DNA from: Amyelois transitella
Taxonomy: Eukaryota > Arthropoda > Insecta > Lepidoptera > Pyralidae
NCBI RefSeq assembly: GCF_032362555.1
Contig: NC_083508.1
Location: 12,615,001 to 12,679,000, forward strand
DNA length: 64,000 nucleotides
Reading direction: 5' to 3'
Below the pieces are notes generated by a model. The model did not search any database. It was given only the letters and a program-made list of their open reading frames with translations, and was not told where the DNA came from. This document shows positions 59,601 through 64,000 of the stretch, piece after piece (positions within the stretch are counted from its first letter, which is position 1; the number at the start of each line of letters is the position of its first letter). Position numbers and translations under genes: made by a program.

Positions 59601-61889
59601 CCTATGCGGCAAGCGCGTTCGCGTGACGTAGGCACTTAAAATAATTTGGAGTGCGTGTTTTTAATTTCACGATATTTCAGAATCTATTTATCCAATCACT
59701 GAGCTGTAAAGGACAAAGTTTATCTCTGTAAAATTATCTTGATGATAAAACAATTTTCAATCATAAGGATTAATATGCTTGTCTAATAATAATTCTCAAA
59801 ACGCACCTTTGAATTTACATTATTTTTTTACGCACAAAATACCTTGTAGTTACTAAATTATAGAAGTTAGATATATTGTGTCGCAGACTTTTTTATAGAT
59901 CTGCAAAAACCCTTTATTTTTGTAATACATTGTATGTCTGTATAATCAACAGTAGATCTAGCGCACGCACGGAAAGATTTTCGGTAGCGCTTTTTTTCCC
60001 GGATTACTTTATGAATGTTGAATAATCTACCTGAAAACTAATTTATTTCAAAACAAATTTATGCCTATGTCACTTTTGAAGGTCTATTCTATATCTGTGC
60101 CAAATTTTATCAAAATCGAACCAGTAGTTTTTGAGTTTATTCCACACAAACATACAAAAATACAAATCTTTCCTCTTTATTATTAGTGTGGATGTGGATG
60201 TGGATAATGTATATAAATGTATGGACAAAATTACACCAATGTTCCATTTTCTCGTGAAAAATATTTTACTGTAAGGTAACGATGTGTTACTTGGCTCATT
60301 CAAAACAGCATGCAGCAAATGAAAATATCTTTGAGTTGTGTCGTTTATAAAATTGAAAGTGGATAACGTTTGGTCTTAATTAAAATAAAGTGGCCGAGAT
60401 AAGACTGAAAAACAAAGTTCATATTCGTATTACATTTCAATGTCTTTCGAGCATGGAAATGTAATTAATATGTCACGATAAATAAATTTAAATGATACAG
60501 GTTAGATTACAGTTAATTTGACCGAGGTACTAGTACCTACTGTAATATAACGAATAATGATTATTTTCGAAAATTATTTACATTAGTTTGAATACTAACC
60601 GACTCTTAAGGTGAAGGAAAACATCGTGAGGAAACCTATGCACATTCAGGCAATTGGATATGTAATCATGATCGATCAAATACGGGTTACGGTGTTCTGA
60701 AAAGCTTGCGGATTAAAAAAAAAGTTAAAATATTATGAGGTATCGTTGTCAGTTCGTGTAAAACCCTGACTTACCTAATCCGGGATCACATTCTAAAGGC
60801 GCACACTGATGATATACATACATACATATGATCACGTCTATATCCCTAGCGGGGTAGACAGAGCTACCAGTCTTGAAAAGACTGATAGGCCACGCTCAGC
60901 TGTTTGGCTTAGTGATAGAATTGAGATTCAAATAGTGACAGGTTGCTAGCCCATCGCCTAAAAGAGGAATCCCAAGTTTATAAGCCTATCCTTTAATCGC
61001 CTTTTACGACATTCGTGGGAAAGAGATGGAGTGGTCCTATTCTTTTTTGTAATGGTGCCGGGAACCACACGGCACAGTATGCTATTCTAGTCACTTATTT
61101 AAGTTGAAACAAAGATCTCAGCGGTAAGGTAATACTTAGCGAATGGATTAGACAACAATTAGTTATGTTCGCGGACGCACAGCCTCGGGCCCAACAATGG
61201 CCGACCTCCGACCCACGGCTTGTAATTACTCAACTTCCGACGAAAGCCGCGGGGCAAAGCTTGTGCAATTTATGAGCGACCTACGACCGCTAACTCTTGT
61301 AGTGGCAGCTCATGAATTTACAGTTTGTTGAAATTATGCATCTATTACTGTTGAGATTGCACTAGCGACAAGGCCGCCTTTTTACTGTAAAAATCTGTGT
61401 TTTGAGTAGTACATATACGTCTTTGTTTTATTTTTATAGGACATATTACTACATACCACTTAAATAGATACATACATAAAGTCACGCCTCTTTCCCGGAG
61501 GGGTAGGCAGAGACTACATCTTTCCACTTGCCACGATCTCTGTTTTTTGCGTGTTTGTTATCTCTTCACGGATTATCACATTTATATAATAAAGAACCTT
61601 AATAAAGACATAAGGAACCTTATATCCCGGTAAAAACTACAGTCTTTTATACTGCATAAAAACTTGTATTCTTTTGAAGGTGGGGCTAAATTCGTCGCTT
61701 TTTGTAGGTAGCGTTTAGTTATGTTGCTTTTTGTAGGTGCTGCTAATGCAGACGCTTTTTTGTAGGTGGCGTTAAATTAGTCGCTTGCGGGTATAGGCTA
61801 GTACCTATACCTAATATAAATATACTAACCTTAGCTTCCAAAGTCTCGAGGTTGACGACGCCGCCTGTTCCTCCTGTCTCCAAAGTTTG
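29689..61889 (-). CDS. coiled-coil/PDZ scaffold protein, 3' eight exons (5' end outside window)
   Basis: Exons on the minus strand: 61889-61830, 47448-47330, 46772-46548, 45715-45566, 36749-36612, 32686-32500, 31638-31477, 30945-29689. Together they give 2,298 nt (765 aa plus stop), in frame at every GT-AG junction. The first exon starts right after an acceptor AG without an ATG, so the gene continues upstream. An ATG opens the 47448 exon but is read through from upstream. Order of parts: coiled coil (DALRTALSDKDNLIQSLKKQ; IQELRKRLEK; IQQAELQYKLGREELELL); a PDZ-like domain over exons 36749 and 32686 (AAIRPGD-RVIEVNGTSVVSC, ending ARLVLLRAV); a second coiled coil (54 residues, exon 31638); then a 418-residue basic, Ser/Arg-rich tail with SH3-type proline motifs (RPTPPRKPLR, PRPPRKLGELG). 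The usual GLGF carboxylate loop is not evident. This suggests a cytoplasmic scaffold. I do not assign a named orthologue. Introns reach 14.4 kb. Confidence 0.85.
31200..31310 (+). mobile_element. LINE 3'-end fragment
   Basis: Near copy of 6290-6405 ('tggtcagctggtagactggt', 'cattaagtctgcctgttgta', ends aaataaatga). It lies in a PDZ-gene intron, antisense to the host gene. Confidence 0.5.
31379..31448 (+). mobile_element. SINE-A 3' fragment
   Basis: 'cagtcttttcgagactgacg' to 'gattatatgtatgt'. It ends 29 bp from the donor of the 31638-31477 exon on the opposite strand. Confidence 0.7.
31706..31985 (-). mobile_element. SINE-A interrupted by a forward SINE-A tail
   Basis: The reverse copy is split: 31706-31843 (tail side) and 31908-31985 (5' side, 'cccaagtttgtgagcctatc...'). 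Between them, 31847-31906 is a forward SINE-A 3' end ('ttggctctgtctaccccgca' with an (ATGT)n tail). This is either a SINE inserted into a SINE or a local inversion. Confidence 0.7.
32027..32190 (+). mobile_element. SINE-A, both ends truncated
   Basis: 'aaaaggcgactaagggatag' to 'ctggctctgcctacccct'. It lies head-on to the following reverse copy. Confidence 0.75.
32195..32439 (-). mobile_element. near-full-length SINE-A
   Basis: 'aatcacgtctatatcccttg' to 'gccgggaaccacacggcac'. The ACAT tail is missing where it meets the forward fragment. It ends 60 bp from the donor of the PDZ exon at 32500. Confidence 0.8.
32693..33212 (-). repeat. 87-bp minisatellite touching a PDZ-exon splice acceptor
   Basis: About six units begin at 32693, 32780, 32867, 32954, 33045 and 33133. 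The first three are exactly 87 bp; the fourth has a 4-bp insertion. The array starts 7 bp from the first base of the exon at 32686. On the minus strand each unit carries a pyrimidine tract and TTATAG, matching the true acceptor context (cttttccgaccatacag). The first units are open for 29 codons each in the frame of the exon. Confidence 0.92.
33213..35349. other. intron of the PDZ gene, mostly unassigned
   Basis: AT-rich sequence. 35045-35215 is a GC-richer block ('ccacggccgattgtgggcct', 'gagactgccctgggtggtgt') that looks like part of a dispersed repeat not otherwise seen here. No exon-like block with splice sites was found. Confidence 0.4.
35350..35475 (+). mobile_element. SINE-A 3'-half fragment
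   Basis: 'atttgaatctcaattccatc' to 'gattatatgtatgtgtgtatgt'. Confidence 0.75.
36268..36312 (+). mobile_element. Helitron-like 5' end, cut by a SINE
   Basis: 'cctactaatattataaatac' then 'gaaagtttgtatgt', a common 5' start of lepidopteran non-autonomous elements. It is directly followed by SINE-A. Confidence 0.5.
36313..36584 (+). mobile_element. full-length SINE-A next to a PDZ exon
   Basis: 'gtgccgtgtgatacccgcgg' to '(ATGT)n'. It ends about 27 bp from the donor of the 36749-36612 exon and lies antisense to the host gene. Confidence 0.85.
36990..37180 (-). mobile_element. RTE-type LINE 3'-end fragment, diverged
   Basis: Its reverse complement aligns with 48390-48560 (GTGGATGAAGCGAAAGAAGT-like text, coding NVDEAKEVFRDR). 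It is more diverged than the 24799 copy. Confidence 0.6.
37858..38141 (-). mobile_element. full-length SINE-A with perfect 12-bp target duplication
   Basis: TGCAAAGTTTTA at 37858-37869 and 38130-38141 flank the 260-bp element 37870-38129. This copy fixes the SINE ends: 5' GGTGCCGTGTGG, 3' (ATGT)n. It is one of the youngest copies, with clean ends and an undecayed duplication. Confidence 0.93.
38142..39894. other. intron of the PDZ gene, unassigned with repeat debris
   Basis: 38560-38760 carries Helitron-like remnants ('ctggaccgatgaatgg', 'cgcgggcggagccgtgg'). 39205-39290 is a reverse LINE 3' fragment (ttatttatttaaattttatg...tgtacaacaggtgcc). No exon was found. Confidence 0.4.
39905..39990 (+). 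mobile_element. SINE-C fragment, diverged
   Basis: 'gaggaataacatcgtgag', 'cagacaactgaatgtgttaccatgatcc' correspond to the middle of SINE-C. Confidence 0.5.
40183..40480 (-). mobile_element. full-length SINE-A with 9-bp target duplication
   Basis: TAAATAAAT at 40183-40191 and 40472-40480 flank a full copy. The A/T-rich duplication could be chance, but the position is exact. Confidence 0.8.
40790..41034 (+). mobile_element. Helitron-like non-autonomous element, 3' end CTAG
   Basis: 'ctcaggaactactggttcga', 'gggcttcaatgatgccca', 'ccacgcggacgaagttgcgg' and a terminal GCACAGCTAG, fitting the CTRR 3' end rule for Helitrons. A reverse copy starts at 63829. The 5' border is unclear. Confidence 0.65.
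41035..42375. other. intron of the PDZ gene, nothing recognised
   Basis: AT-rich, no exon-like block and no repeat shared with other parts of the window. Small ORFs on both strands at 41652-41948 overlap each other and look random. Confidence 0.4.
42376..42636 (+). mobile_element. SINE-B copy 2 (tRNA-headed)
   Basis: The head has 'tggctcagcggtagtacgct' and B box GGTTCGAATCC. The body matches 1690-1848, and the copy ends in 'gtcccgtatatatttatta' plus (TTTA)n. Head and body together are conserved between two unlinked sites, which defines the family. Confidence 0.82.
42637..43825. other. intron of the PDZ gene, nothing recognised
   Basis: Strongly AT-rich. 42855-42906 holds an inverted repeat ('aaaataatttgtacataaa' / 'tttatgtacaaattatttt'), another small hairpin. 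No gene was seen. Confidence 0.45.
43826..44052 (+). mobile_element. forward SINE-A fused to a reverse SINE-A 5' end
   Basis: The forward copy 43826-43998 stops after 'taagccaaatag'. It is joined directly to a reverse 5' end, 43999-44052 ('agatggagtggtcctatt...ccacacggcac'). The two 5' ends can pair over about 50 bp. Confidence 0.8.
44053..44698. other. intron of the PDZ gene, unassigned with repeat debris
   Basis: 44187-44420 is a GC-richer open stretch without recognisable domains. 44530-44690 resembles the Helitron-like 'gacagactgactgatggaca...gtgggtggagctgcgggcg' series. Confidence 0.35.
44699..44815 (-). mobile_element. SINE-A 3'-half fragment
   Basis: (ACAT)n then 'atcatcacgtctataaccct' to 'attgatagaattgagatta'. 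Confidence 0.75.
46210..46347 (-). mobile_element. SINE-A 5'-half fragment
   Basis: 'gcaagcccatcgccttaaag' to 'ttggtgccgg', then an A-run replaces part of the 5' end. It lies between the 45715 and 46548 exons of the PDZ gene. Confidence 0.7.
46987..47247 (+). mobile_element. SINE-A with 7-bp target duplication
   Basis: GTTCAGC at 46987-46993 and 47241-47247 flank a copy with a slightly shortened 5' end (starts gtgtggttcccgg). The gap between duplication and element fits 5' truncation on insertion. Confidence 0.8.
47510..47735 (-). repeat. interspersed repeat C1 (MITE-like), copy 2
   Basis: Inverted partner of 3765-4025. It ends with 'gtggcgtagagatgtcgccac', the same hairpin seen at the start of copy 1, and begins near 'ggagcggtattacggctcga'. 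Confidence 0.65.
48338..48573 (+). mobile_element. RTE-type LINE 3' end with last ~68 codons
   Basis: An open stretch encodes the C-terminus typical of RTE-clade reverse-transcriptase proteins (GRPRRTYLDQIKDVL, then DRGKWKEVVSAYPSGKEA and stop). Directly after the stop comes 'gtttatgtatgtatttg'. It is 5'-truncated, as usual for LINEs, and is the best reference here for the five RTE fragments. Confidence 0.8.
48714..49084 (-). mobile_element. complete SINE-C (tRNA-headed) with 11-bp target duplication
   Basis: AGTACTTCATA at 48714-48724 and 49074-49084 flank a 349-bp element. On the minus strand it starts GAGCGTCTGTGGTCGAATTG and has a B box GGTTCGAATACC about 50 bp later. The body continues with 'ctgcacattcaggcaacta', 'gggagtcgcttcgtgtaaa' and 'aagccaggaggaaaaa'. 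Fragments occur at 20190, 29195, 39905 and 60600. Confidence 0.9.
49085..51150. other. intron of the PDZ gene, mostly unassigned
   Basis: No exon was recognised. 49905-49960 has a 'gggttcc...aaaacgggtacccta' motif similar to 57393-57435. 50695-50785 is a GC-rich patch without ORF support. Confidence 0.4.
51484..54360 (-). CDS. LINE ORF2: endonuclease-reverse transcriptase
   Basis: 958 codons without a stop. The N-terminal APE-type endonuclease (about residues 1-230) has YYQNLRG, FTETW, GGGVLIAI, VVGDFN and a SHHPP catalytic end motif. The reverse transcriptase (about 450-740) has RIIPVHKKGDKDIIKNYRPI, DFSSAFDKVSH, SGVPQGSHLGPILF and the catalytic FADD near residue 680. The C-terminal part has the usual LINE layout (HLEFASVVWSP). 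No ATG occurs at the start of the frame: the first in-frame Met is residue 17, inside the endonuclease, and a TGA lies just upstream of the GTG at 54360. ORF2 may therefore be made by reinitiation after ORF1 or from a non-ATG codon. Confidence 0.95.
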   Translation of the reverse strand: MANTSGFNAYYQNLRGMRTKTDKIRLEILNNSYDMIIFTETWLIPEIQDSEFIDQRYNVYRRDRYPVDGGGGVLIAINKSFCSSRARFWETAYEDIWVVINFKKDNGETKRLGVCGFYLPYPKQHILEGFCDNAASVMQTLDDVLVVGDFNLKFISWTQVENSNVAMPDKYSNSLGYTLVDFLNLNNLIQLNYIRNALDRTLDLVITSFNNSRLERSIDNLSKIDSHHPPLLITLDFEVSILPRLTQPRLNFFRADYSKIKDELKKIDWPQKFSTEASVDGMTETFYRELNNILDKHVPKSRPKQSKYPPWFNVQLIKLLAEKNKIRLRFRKYKNPRDEIEYKILRERCDRFAKTCYSKYMHDMEDTISSNPKRFWKFMSDRRKNTNSLPSNMKSDNNTHSTGKDIADSFASHFSSTFTDNGLVSTQCFNARPDGDISSVTLLESIYCSERMISTAIKKLDPSKGAGPDGLPPIFVNRCAVELTYPLYLIFNRSMATGTFPSKWKEARIIPVHKKGDKDIIKNYRPISILSVFSKLFESLVCKTFTHHIAPLLDKAQHGFCRGKSVTTNLVAYFTDLVEKVDNRKQVDAVYTDFSSAFDKVSHSLLMGKLLNFGVCGPLHRWFDTYLQSRPLTVVTNGFSSKPYVATSGVPQGSHLGPILFLIFINDIGRCIKYSKYSLFADDMKVYKTISSPSDIKMLQDDLDRVSNWCDRNLMTINPSKCYYIKFTRKRNVVKSTYNINGTELEEVERIRDLGVTLDKKLSFVPHYDAIVAKSFQMLGFVRRNTANFRNTTTLITLYNALVRSHLEFASVVWSPSYECHSDSIERVQRAFTRHLAYRTAGFSHRNEYSERLKKFGMLSLGDRRKLMDVAFLHKLVHGAVDCHNAIENIRLTVPRPKARRRLTNTFAIPQSKTNLGRYAPFPRMLSTYNKMNAKFNLDIYHDSLPKLKYLIQSSHEY
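54381..55481 (-). CDS. LINE ORF1: PHD finger, coiled coil and baculovirus-FP-like domain
   Basis: 366 codons from the ATG at 55481; the frame is open upstream to 55586, but MSPPANACAGCR is the natural start. It has a PHD-type zinc finger (residues ~7-58: CAGC...CYAC...C...WLCPEC), and a basic linker. A long coiled coil follows (about 150-225, with SLNDKVSSIENSLSFF and QLQKSNEYLQSTVRDL). The C-terminal domain (about 230-360) resembles the FP protein family of baculoviruses (EINGIPEYSKENL, VVAKFRSRTTRDGLL, NYKFVWVRDGRIYIRKN). This combination is known in insect CR1/Jockey-type LINEs, where ORF1 coats the RNA. It is part of a LINE, not a virus insertion. Confidence 0.9.
   Translation of the reverse strand: MSPPANACAGCRSTILTSGKYMKCYACGSMFDLECANVPLKRYNLMSHDSKQSWLCPECRSAEPKKDNKNTPVRGAVQVQLEAENVTVRRCAGRVMRRKSSDDLPNLDSRSWDDIRVIIQEEMCKALKSTLNETIRDVVSSELRSLNDKVSSIENSLSFFNTQYEQLKASFDDKVETIDQLQKSNEYLQSTVRDLTSRLGEMEQQMRSNNVEINGIPEYSKENLSTVLVQLAKSVDYPLDSCEVLTTTRVAKLNKDNNARPRAVVAKFRSRTTRDGLLAAISKFNKANPKDKLSSHHLGCGGGKVSVYVSEHLSPANKQLHACTRIKAKQLNYKFVWVRDGRIYIRKNETSQAIHIRSHESLKQIV
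55998..56045 (-). mobile_element. SINE-B 3'-end fragment
   Basis: 'aaatatatacgggacaagtt' then 'acacagattgagttaa' is the reverse of the SINE-B end at 42585-42605. Confidence 0.55.
56047..56150 (-). mobile_element. SINE-A 3'-half fragment, diverged
   Basis: 'atacatatataatcaagtct' to 'ccagctgtataacttgatga'. Confidence 0.6.
56151..57067. other. intron of the PDZ gene, nothing recognised
   Basis: No exon-like block. 56680-56890 is GC-richer with palindromic bits but no open frame. Confidence 0.4.
57206..57243. repeat. 38-bp palindrome centred on TGACGTCA (also at 57916-57953)
   Basis: gtacacccgc...gcgggtgtac with TGACGTCA at 57221-57228 in the middle. Only the two 3-bp groups next to the core do not pair. 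The inverted MITE copy repeats it at 57916-57953. TGACGTCA is the consensus cAMP-response/ATF site; whether it is bound is unknown. Confidence 0.85.
57518..57744 (+). mobile_element. 5'-truncated SINE-A inside the MITE palindrome
   Basis: It begins 'ctccatctctatccaatgga', directly after the MITE end 'cagaatgg', and ends in (ATGT)n. Its insertion postdates the second MITE copy. Confidence 0.85.
58092..59487. other. intron of the PDZ gene, nothing recognised
   Basis: AT-rich. 58490-58700 has (TATA)n and no coding potential. No shared repeat was found. Confidence 0.4.
59488..60195 (-). mobile_element. Helitron-like repeat H1, copy 2 (complete 3' end)
   Basis: Reverse copy of 14437-15105. On the minus strand it starts 'ccacactaataataaagagg' and ends 'cgtgcaaagccggggcgggccgctaa', a GC-rich hairpin region followed by CTAA, fitting a CTRR Helitron end. 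No transposase is encoded. Confidence 0.75.
60600..60790 (+). mobile_element. SINE-C fragment, head missing
   Basis: 'catcgtgaggaaacctatgc', 'cacattcaggcaattggata', 'gttcgtgtaaaaccctgact'. It contains a ~40-bp insertion of A-rich sequence. Confidence 0.65.
60815..61076 (-). mobile_element. full-length SINE-A
   Basis: (ACAT)n, 'atgatcacgtctatatccct' to 'ggaaccacacggcac'. No clear target duplication was seen. Confidence 0.87.
61468..61545 (-). mobile_element. RTE-type LINE 3'-end fragment
   Basis: 'gatacatacataaagtcacg', 'cctctttcccggaggggtag', 'tttccacttgccacgatctct': the reverse of the last codons and tail at 48510-48573. Confidence 0.7.
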
Positions 61890-61950
61890 CTGAAAACAAT
61901 GCAAATTATTAATTCATTTCATTCGTTGTGTTATGAACGAATAAAAGCTA

Positions 61951-61996
61951 TATTTATAACCACCTTTTGCCCGTAGGTAAAAGGTGGTTATAAATA
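61951..61996. repeat. perfect 18-bp-stem hairpin
   Basis: tatttataaccacctttt (61951-61968) and its exact reverse complement (61979-61996) flank a 10-nt loop, gcccgtaggt. It lies 60 bp from the acceptor of the first visible PDZ-gene exon, in the upstream intron. Confidence 0.88.
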
Positions 61997-62854
61997 TATC
62001 ATATATATAAATGTCGATGGTGGTTACGCTTATAAATGAAATATTCGAAAAGAGTTCAATCAAAAGACCTAGATCCGAAATCCGTCTTAATTAAAAGATT
62101 TTTCTCTTTTTTTAAAATCAACTCGCTCAAAACTATGATTTTATGTATCTGTAAAATATAATAATTGTAACTTTAATACAGTGTATGGTGTGCGTGCGCA
62201 TATCCGGAACCGAACCTGAGTTAACGCGGTCGCGAAGCCACTCACCGTGTCGCTGGCGGTTATTAAATTATTAAGCTATCATTTGAATTCTTAGAAAGGA
62301 ATTTGTTTTTGACTTTTCTAAAGATAAAGTATACATTGGTACGCTTGCTTGTCCATAGTATGACACGCGCGACTTTGTTTTTATCGCGCTAAACTATACA
62401 TAAAGTACATTATGTGTGCGTTTAATGCCTGTAGTATTTATAAATAGTATATCGCTGTCCCGTTTCATCCGTTAGTAAAAAGCGAAACAGCGATAGTTTT
62501 TCGCGCGCGTAACAAAAAAACTCAAAAACAACAGAACAGATTTTGACGAAATTAAGCAGAGCGATAGAATAGACCTTCAAAAATAACATAGGTTTAGAAT
62601 TTTTCTGCAAATTTCAACGGGAACGAAAAAAATGGGAATTCAAAAAGTCCCGCGCAGAAGTTTTCGACACTAATTGCCCACTAAGCAGCCGTTTCTCCTG
62701 CGATTTTAATCAGACTCGTCCACGTCTACCGGTTTTCTGCCTTTCCACGATATGATTGCCATCTCACGATAAACAGTCGCCAATTAATTTATCGTTAATG
62801 CAAACTCATGTACGAATTTAAAGACCAATTTAAAGAGAAATCCCATTGGGGATA
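61997..62854. other. upstream PDZ-gene intron, repeat debris
   Basis: 62451-62500 is a hairpin, 'tatcgctgtcccgtttc...gcgaaacagcgata', similar to 28174-28225. 62520-62650 is a Helitron-like remnant ('cagattttgacgaaattaag', 'agaatagaccttcaaaaata'). Confidence 0.4.
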
Positions 62855-62950
62855 AGTCCGCCATTGTACATATTCTTCTAAATCCAATAATTGATTTGTA
62901 ATTTGTTATATATTTTTTTATGTGCAATAAAGAGTTTACAAACAAACAAA
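62855..62950 (+). mobile_element. LINE 3' UTR fragment with (ACAA)n tail
   Basis: 'gtccgccattgtacatattc', 'tttatgtgcaataaagagtt', 'acaaacaaacaaa'. It is similar to 15690-15835 and 22855-22985. Confidence 0.5.
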
Positions 62951-63121
62951 CCAATAATAAAAATGCATGTCAAACCTCTATCGATGAAAAGTTATGAGAC
63001 ACAGTGCAGTGCACCTCGAAGCATCGTAATATGACTGCTCTGTCAAAGATCATACGACTACATTTAAAAATATTAATCTCTTAACCGGATAGTTAAATAG
63101 CAAAAAAAATTATAAAATCGA

Positions 63122-63240
63122 AACGCCGTGTAGTTTCCGGCACCAATCCAAAAAAAGAATAGGGCCACACCATCTTTTTCCCATGGATGTCGTAAAAGGC
63201 GACTAAGGGATAGGTTTACAAACTTGGGATTCTTTATTTA
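63122..63240 (+). mobile_element. SINE-A 5'-half fragment
   Basis: 'gccgtgtagtttccggcacc' to 'tacaaacttgggattcttt', then unrelated sequence. Confidence 0.78.
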
Positions 63241-63828
63241 GTTTTTTAGTTTAGTTAGATTGGTTAGTTATTTCGACGAAGTGTAAAACGGTGTTAAATT
63301 ATTGTGAACTAATCCTTCTTTTGAAATTAAATTCCTTTTAATGCAAAACATATTTCGAATGCCTAATTTAAGACATGTATGTATGTATGTACCTACGGAA
63401 GTAACTTAACAAATACATTAGAAAATCAATGACCGTTGCCTTGCAGGTGTATGATTGATTGATTGATTGCATCTTGATTGCTCGAGAGATCAACTTCGCG
63501 ATTGGAAATGGAAAGTGTTTGTCTGTCTGTACATGGCGAGTGACGTGTGATTTACGATAATGCAACCTTTATATAGTACTCTTGACTGAGGATTCGTTCC
63601 CGTTCGAATTTAGGAAATTACAATTGGAAAATTTCAATATTACAAATTTACATCTACCTTTTACGATCAGGTAGACAGCTTGCGTGTCTCATTAGTTCAT
63701 CGTCCTGTAATTTTTTAAGCTTGTACCGATGGCAAGCTCCCAAAAAAATATAAATAAATACAAACAGACATACTAAGCTTCCATATTTAAGAATAAGGAT
63801 CTATGAAGCGCATCCACTGTTTATATAA

Positions 63829-64000
63829 AGCTGTGCCCGCCCGCGACTCCGTCCGCGTGGAATAGTTATTTTGGGCATCATTGAAGCCCTCAAGGGTGAA
63901 TAATATTTCCCGTTTTTTCACATTTTCCATTATTTCTTCGCTCCTTATAGTTGCAGCGTGATGTATATATAGCCTAAAGCCTTCCTCAATAAATGGTCTA
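63829..64000 (-). mobile_element. Helitron-like element, reverse copy cut by window end
   Basis: 'agctgtgcccgcccgcgact', 'cgcgtggaatagttattttg', 'ggcatcattgaagccctcaa': the reverse of 40880-41032. It continues past the window. Confidence 0.7.

Overview
This is eukaryotic nuclear DNA from an insect, most probably a moth or butterfly. Three things point that way: AT-rich sequence with GC-rich exons split by GT-AG introns; four recognisable animal genes; and a repeat load typical of Lepidoptera (tRNA-headed SINEs, Helitron-like ends, and a LINE whose ORF1 joins a PHD finger to a baculovirus-FP-like domain). The species call is inference. No bacterial operons, CRISPR arrays or true rRNA/tRNA genes were seen.

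Layout. (1) 301-5152, plus strand: Prp19, a complete eight-exon spliceosomal U-box/WD40 E3 ligase (498 aa). (2) 8408-11577: a structurally complete hAT transposon with 15-16 bp terminal inverted repeats, a perfect 8-bp target duplication and an uninterrupted 838-codon transposase. (3) 13666-16785, minus strand: RNF185/RNF5-type ER-membrane RING E3 ligase (186 aa, four exons). (4) 18199-27177, plus strand: a PCMTD-type isoaspartyl-methyltransferase-domain protein (652 aa, nine exons), with a SOCS box split by a long acidic low-complexity insert. It is divergent from RNF185. (5) 29689-61889, minus strand: the 3' eight exons of a coiled-coil/PDZ scaffold gene that runs out of the window upstream. 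Its introns (up to 14.4 kb) hold most of the window's repeats. These include a LINE with both ORFs open (51160-55760), a 1.02-kb palindromic pair of MITEs (57068-58091) and an 87-bp minisatellite touching a splice acceptor.

Three of the four host genes are linked to ubiquitin by family: Prp19 (U-box), RNF185 (RING) and PCMTD (SOCS/Cullin-5 box). Nothing here shows that they are co-regulated.

The main repeat is a ~260-bp SINE ('SINE-A', 5' GGTGCCGTGTGG, 3' (ATGT)n), with about 30 full or broken copies. Its 3' tail resembles the 3' end of an RTE-type LINE seen as five fragments here, so RTE machinery probably moves it. Two SINE-A copies sit within 10 bp of PCMTD splice sites.

Exon borders were set by hand from splice consensus and reading-frame continuity. 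All four gene models keep frame across every junction. Repeat borders are approximate unless a target duplication is stated.
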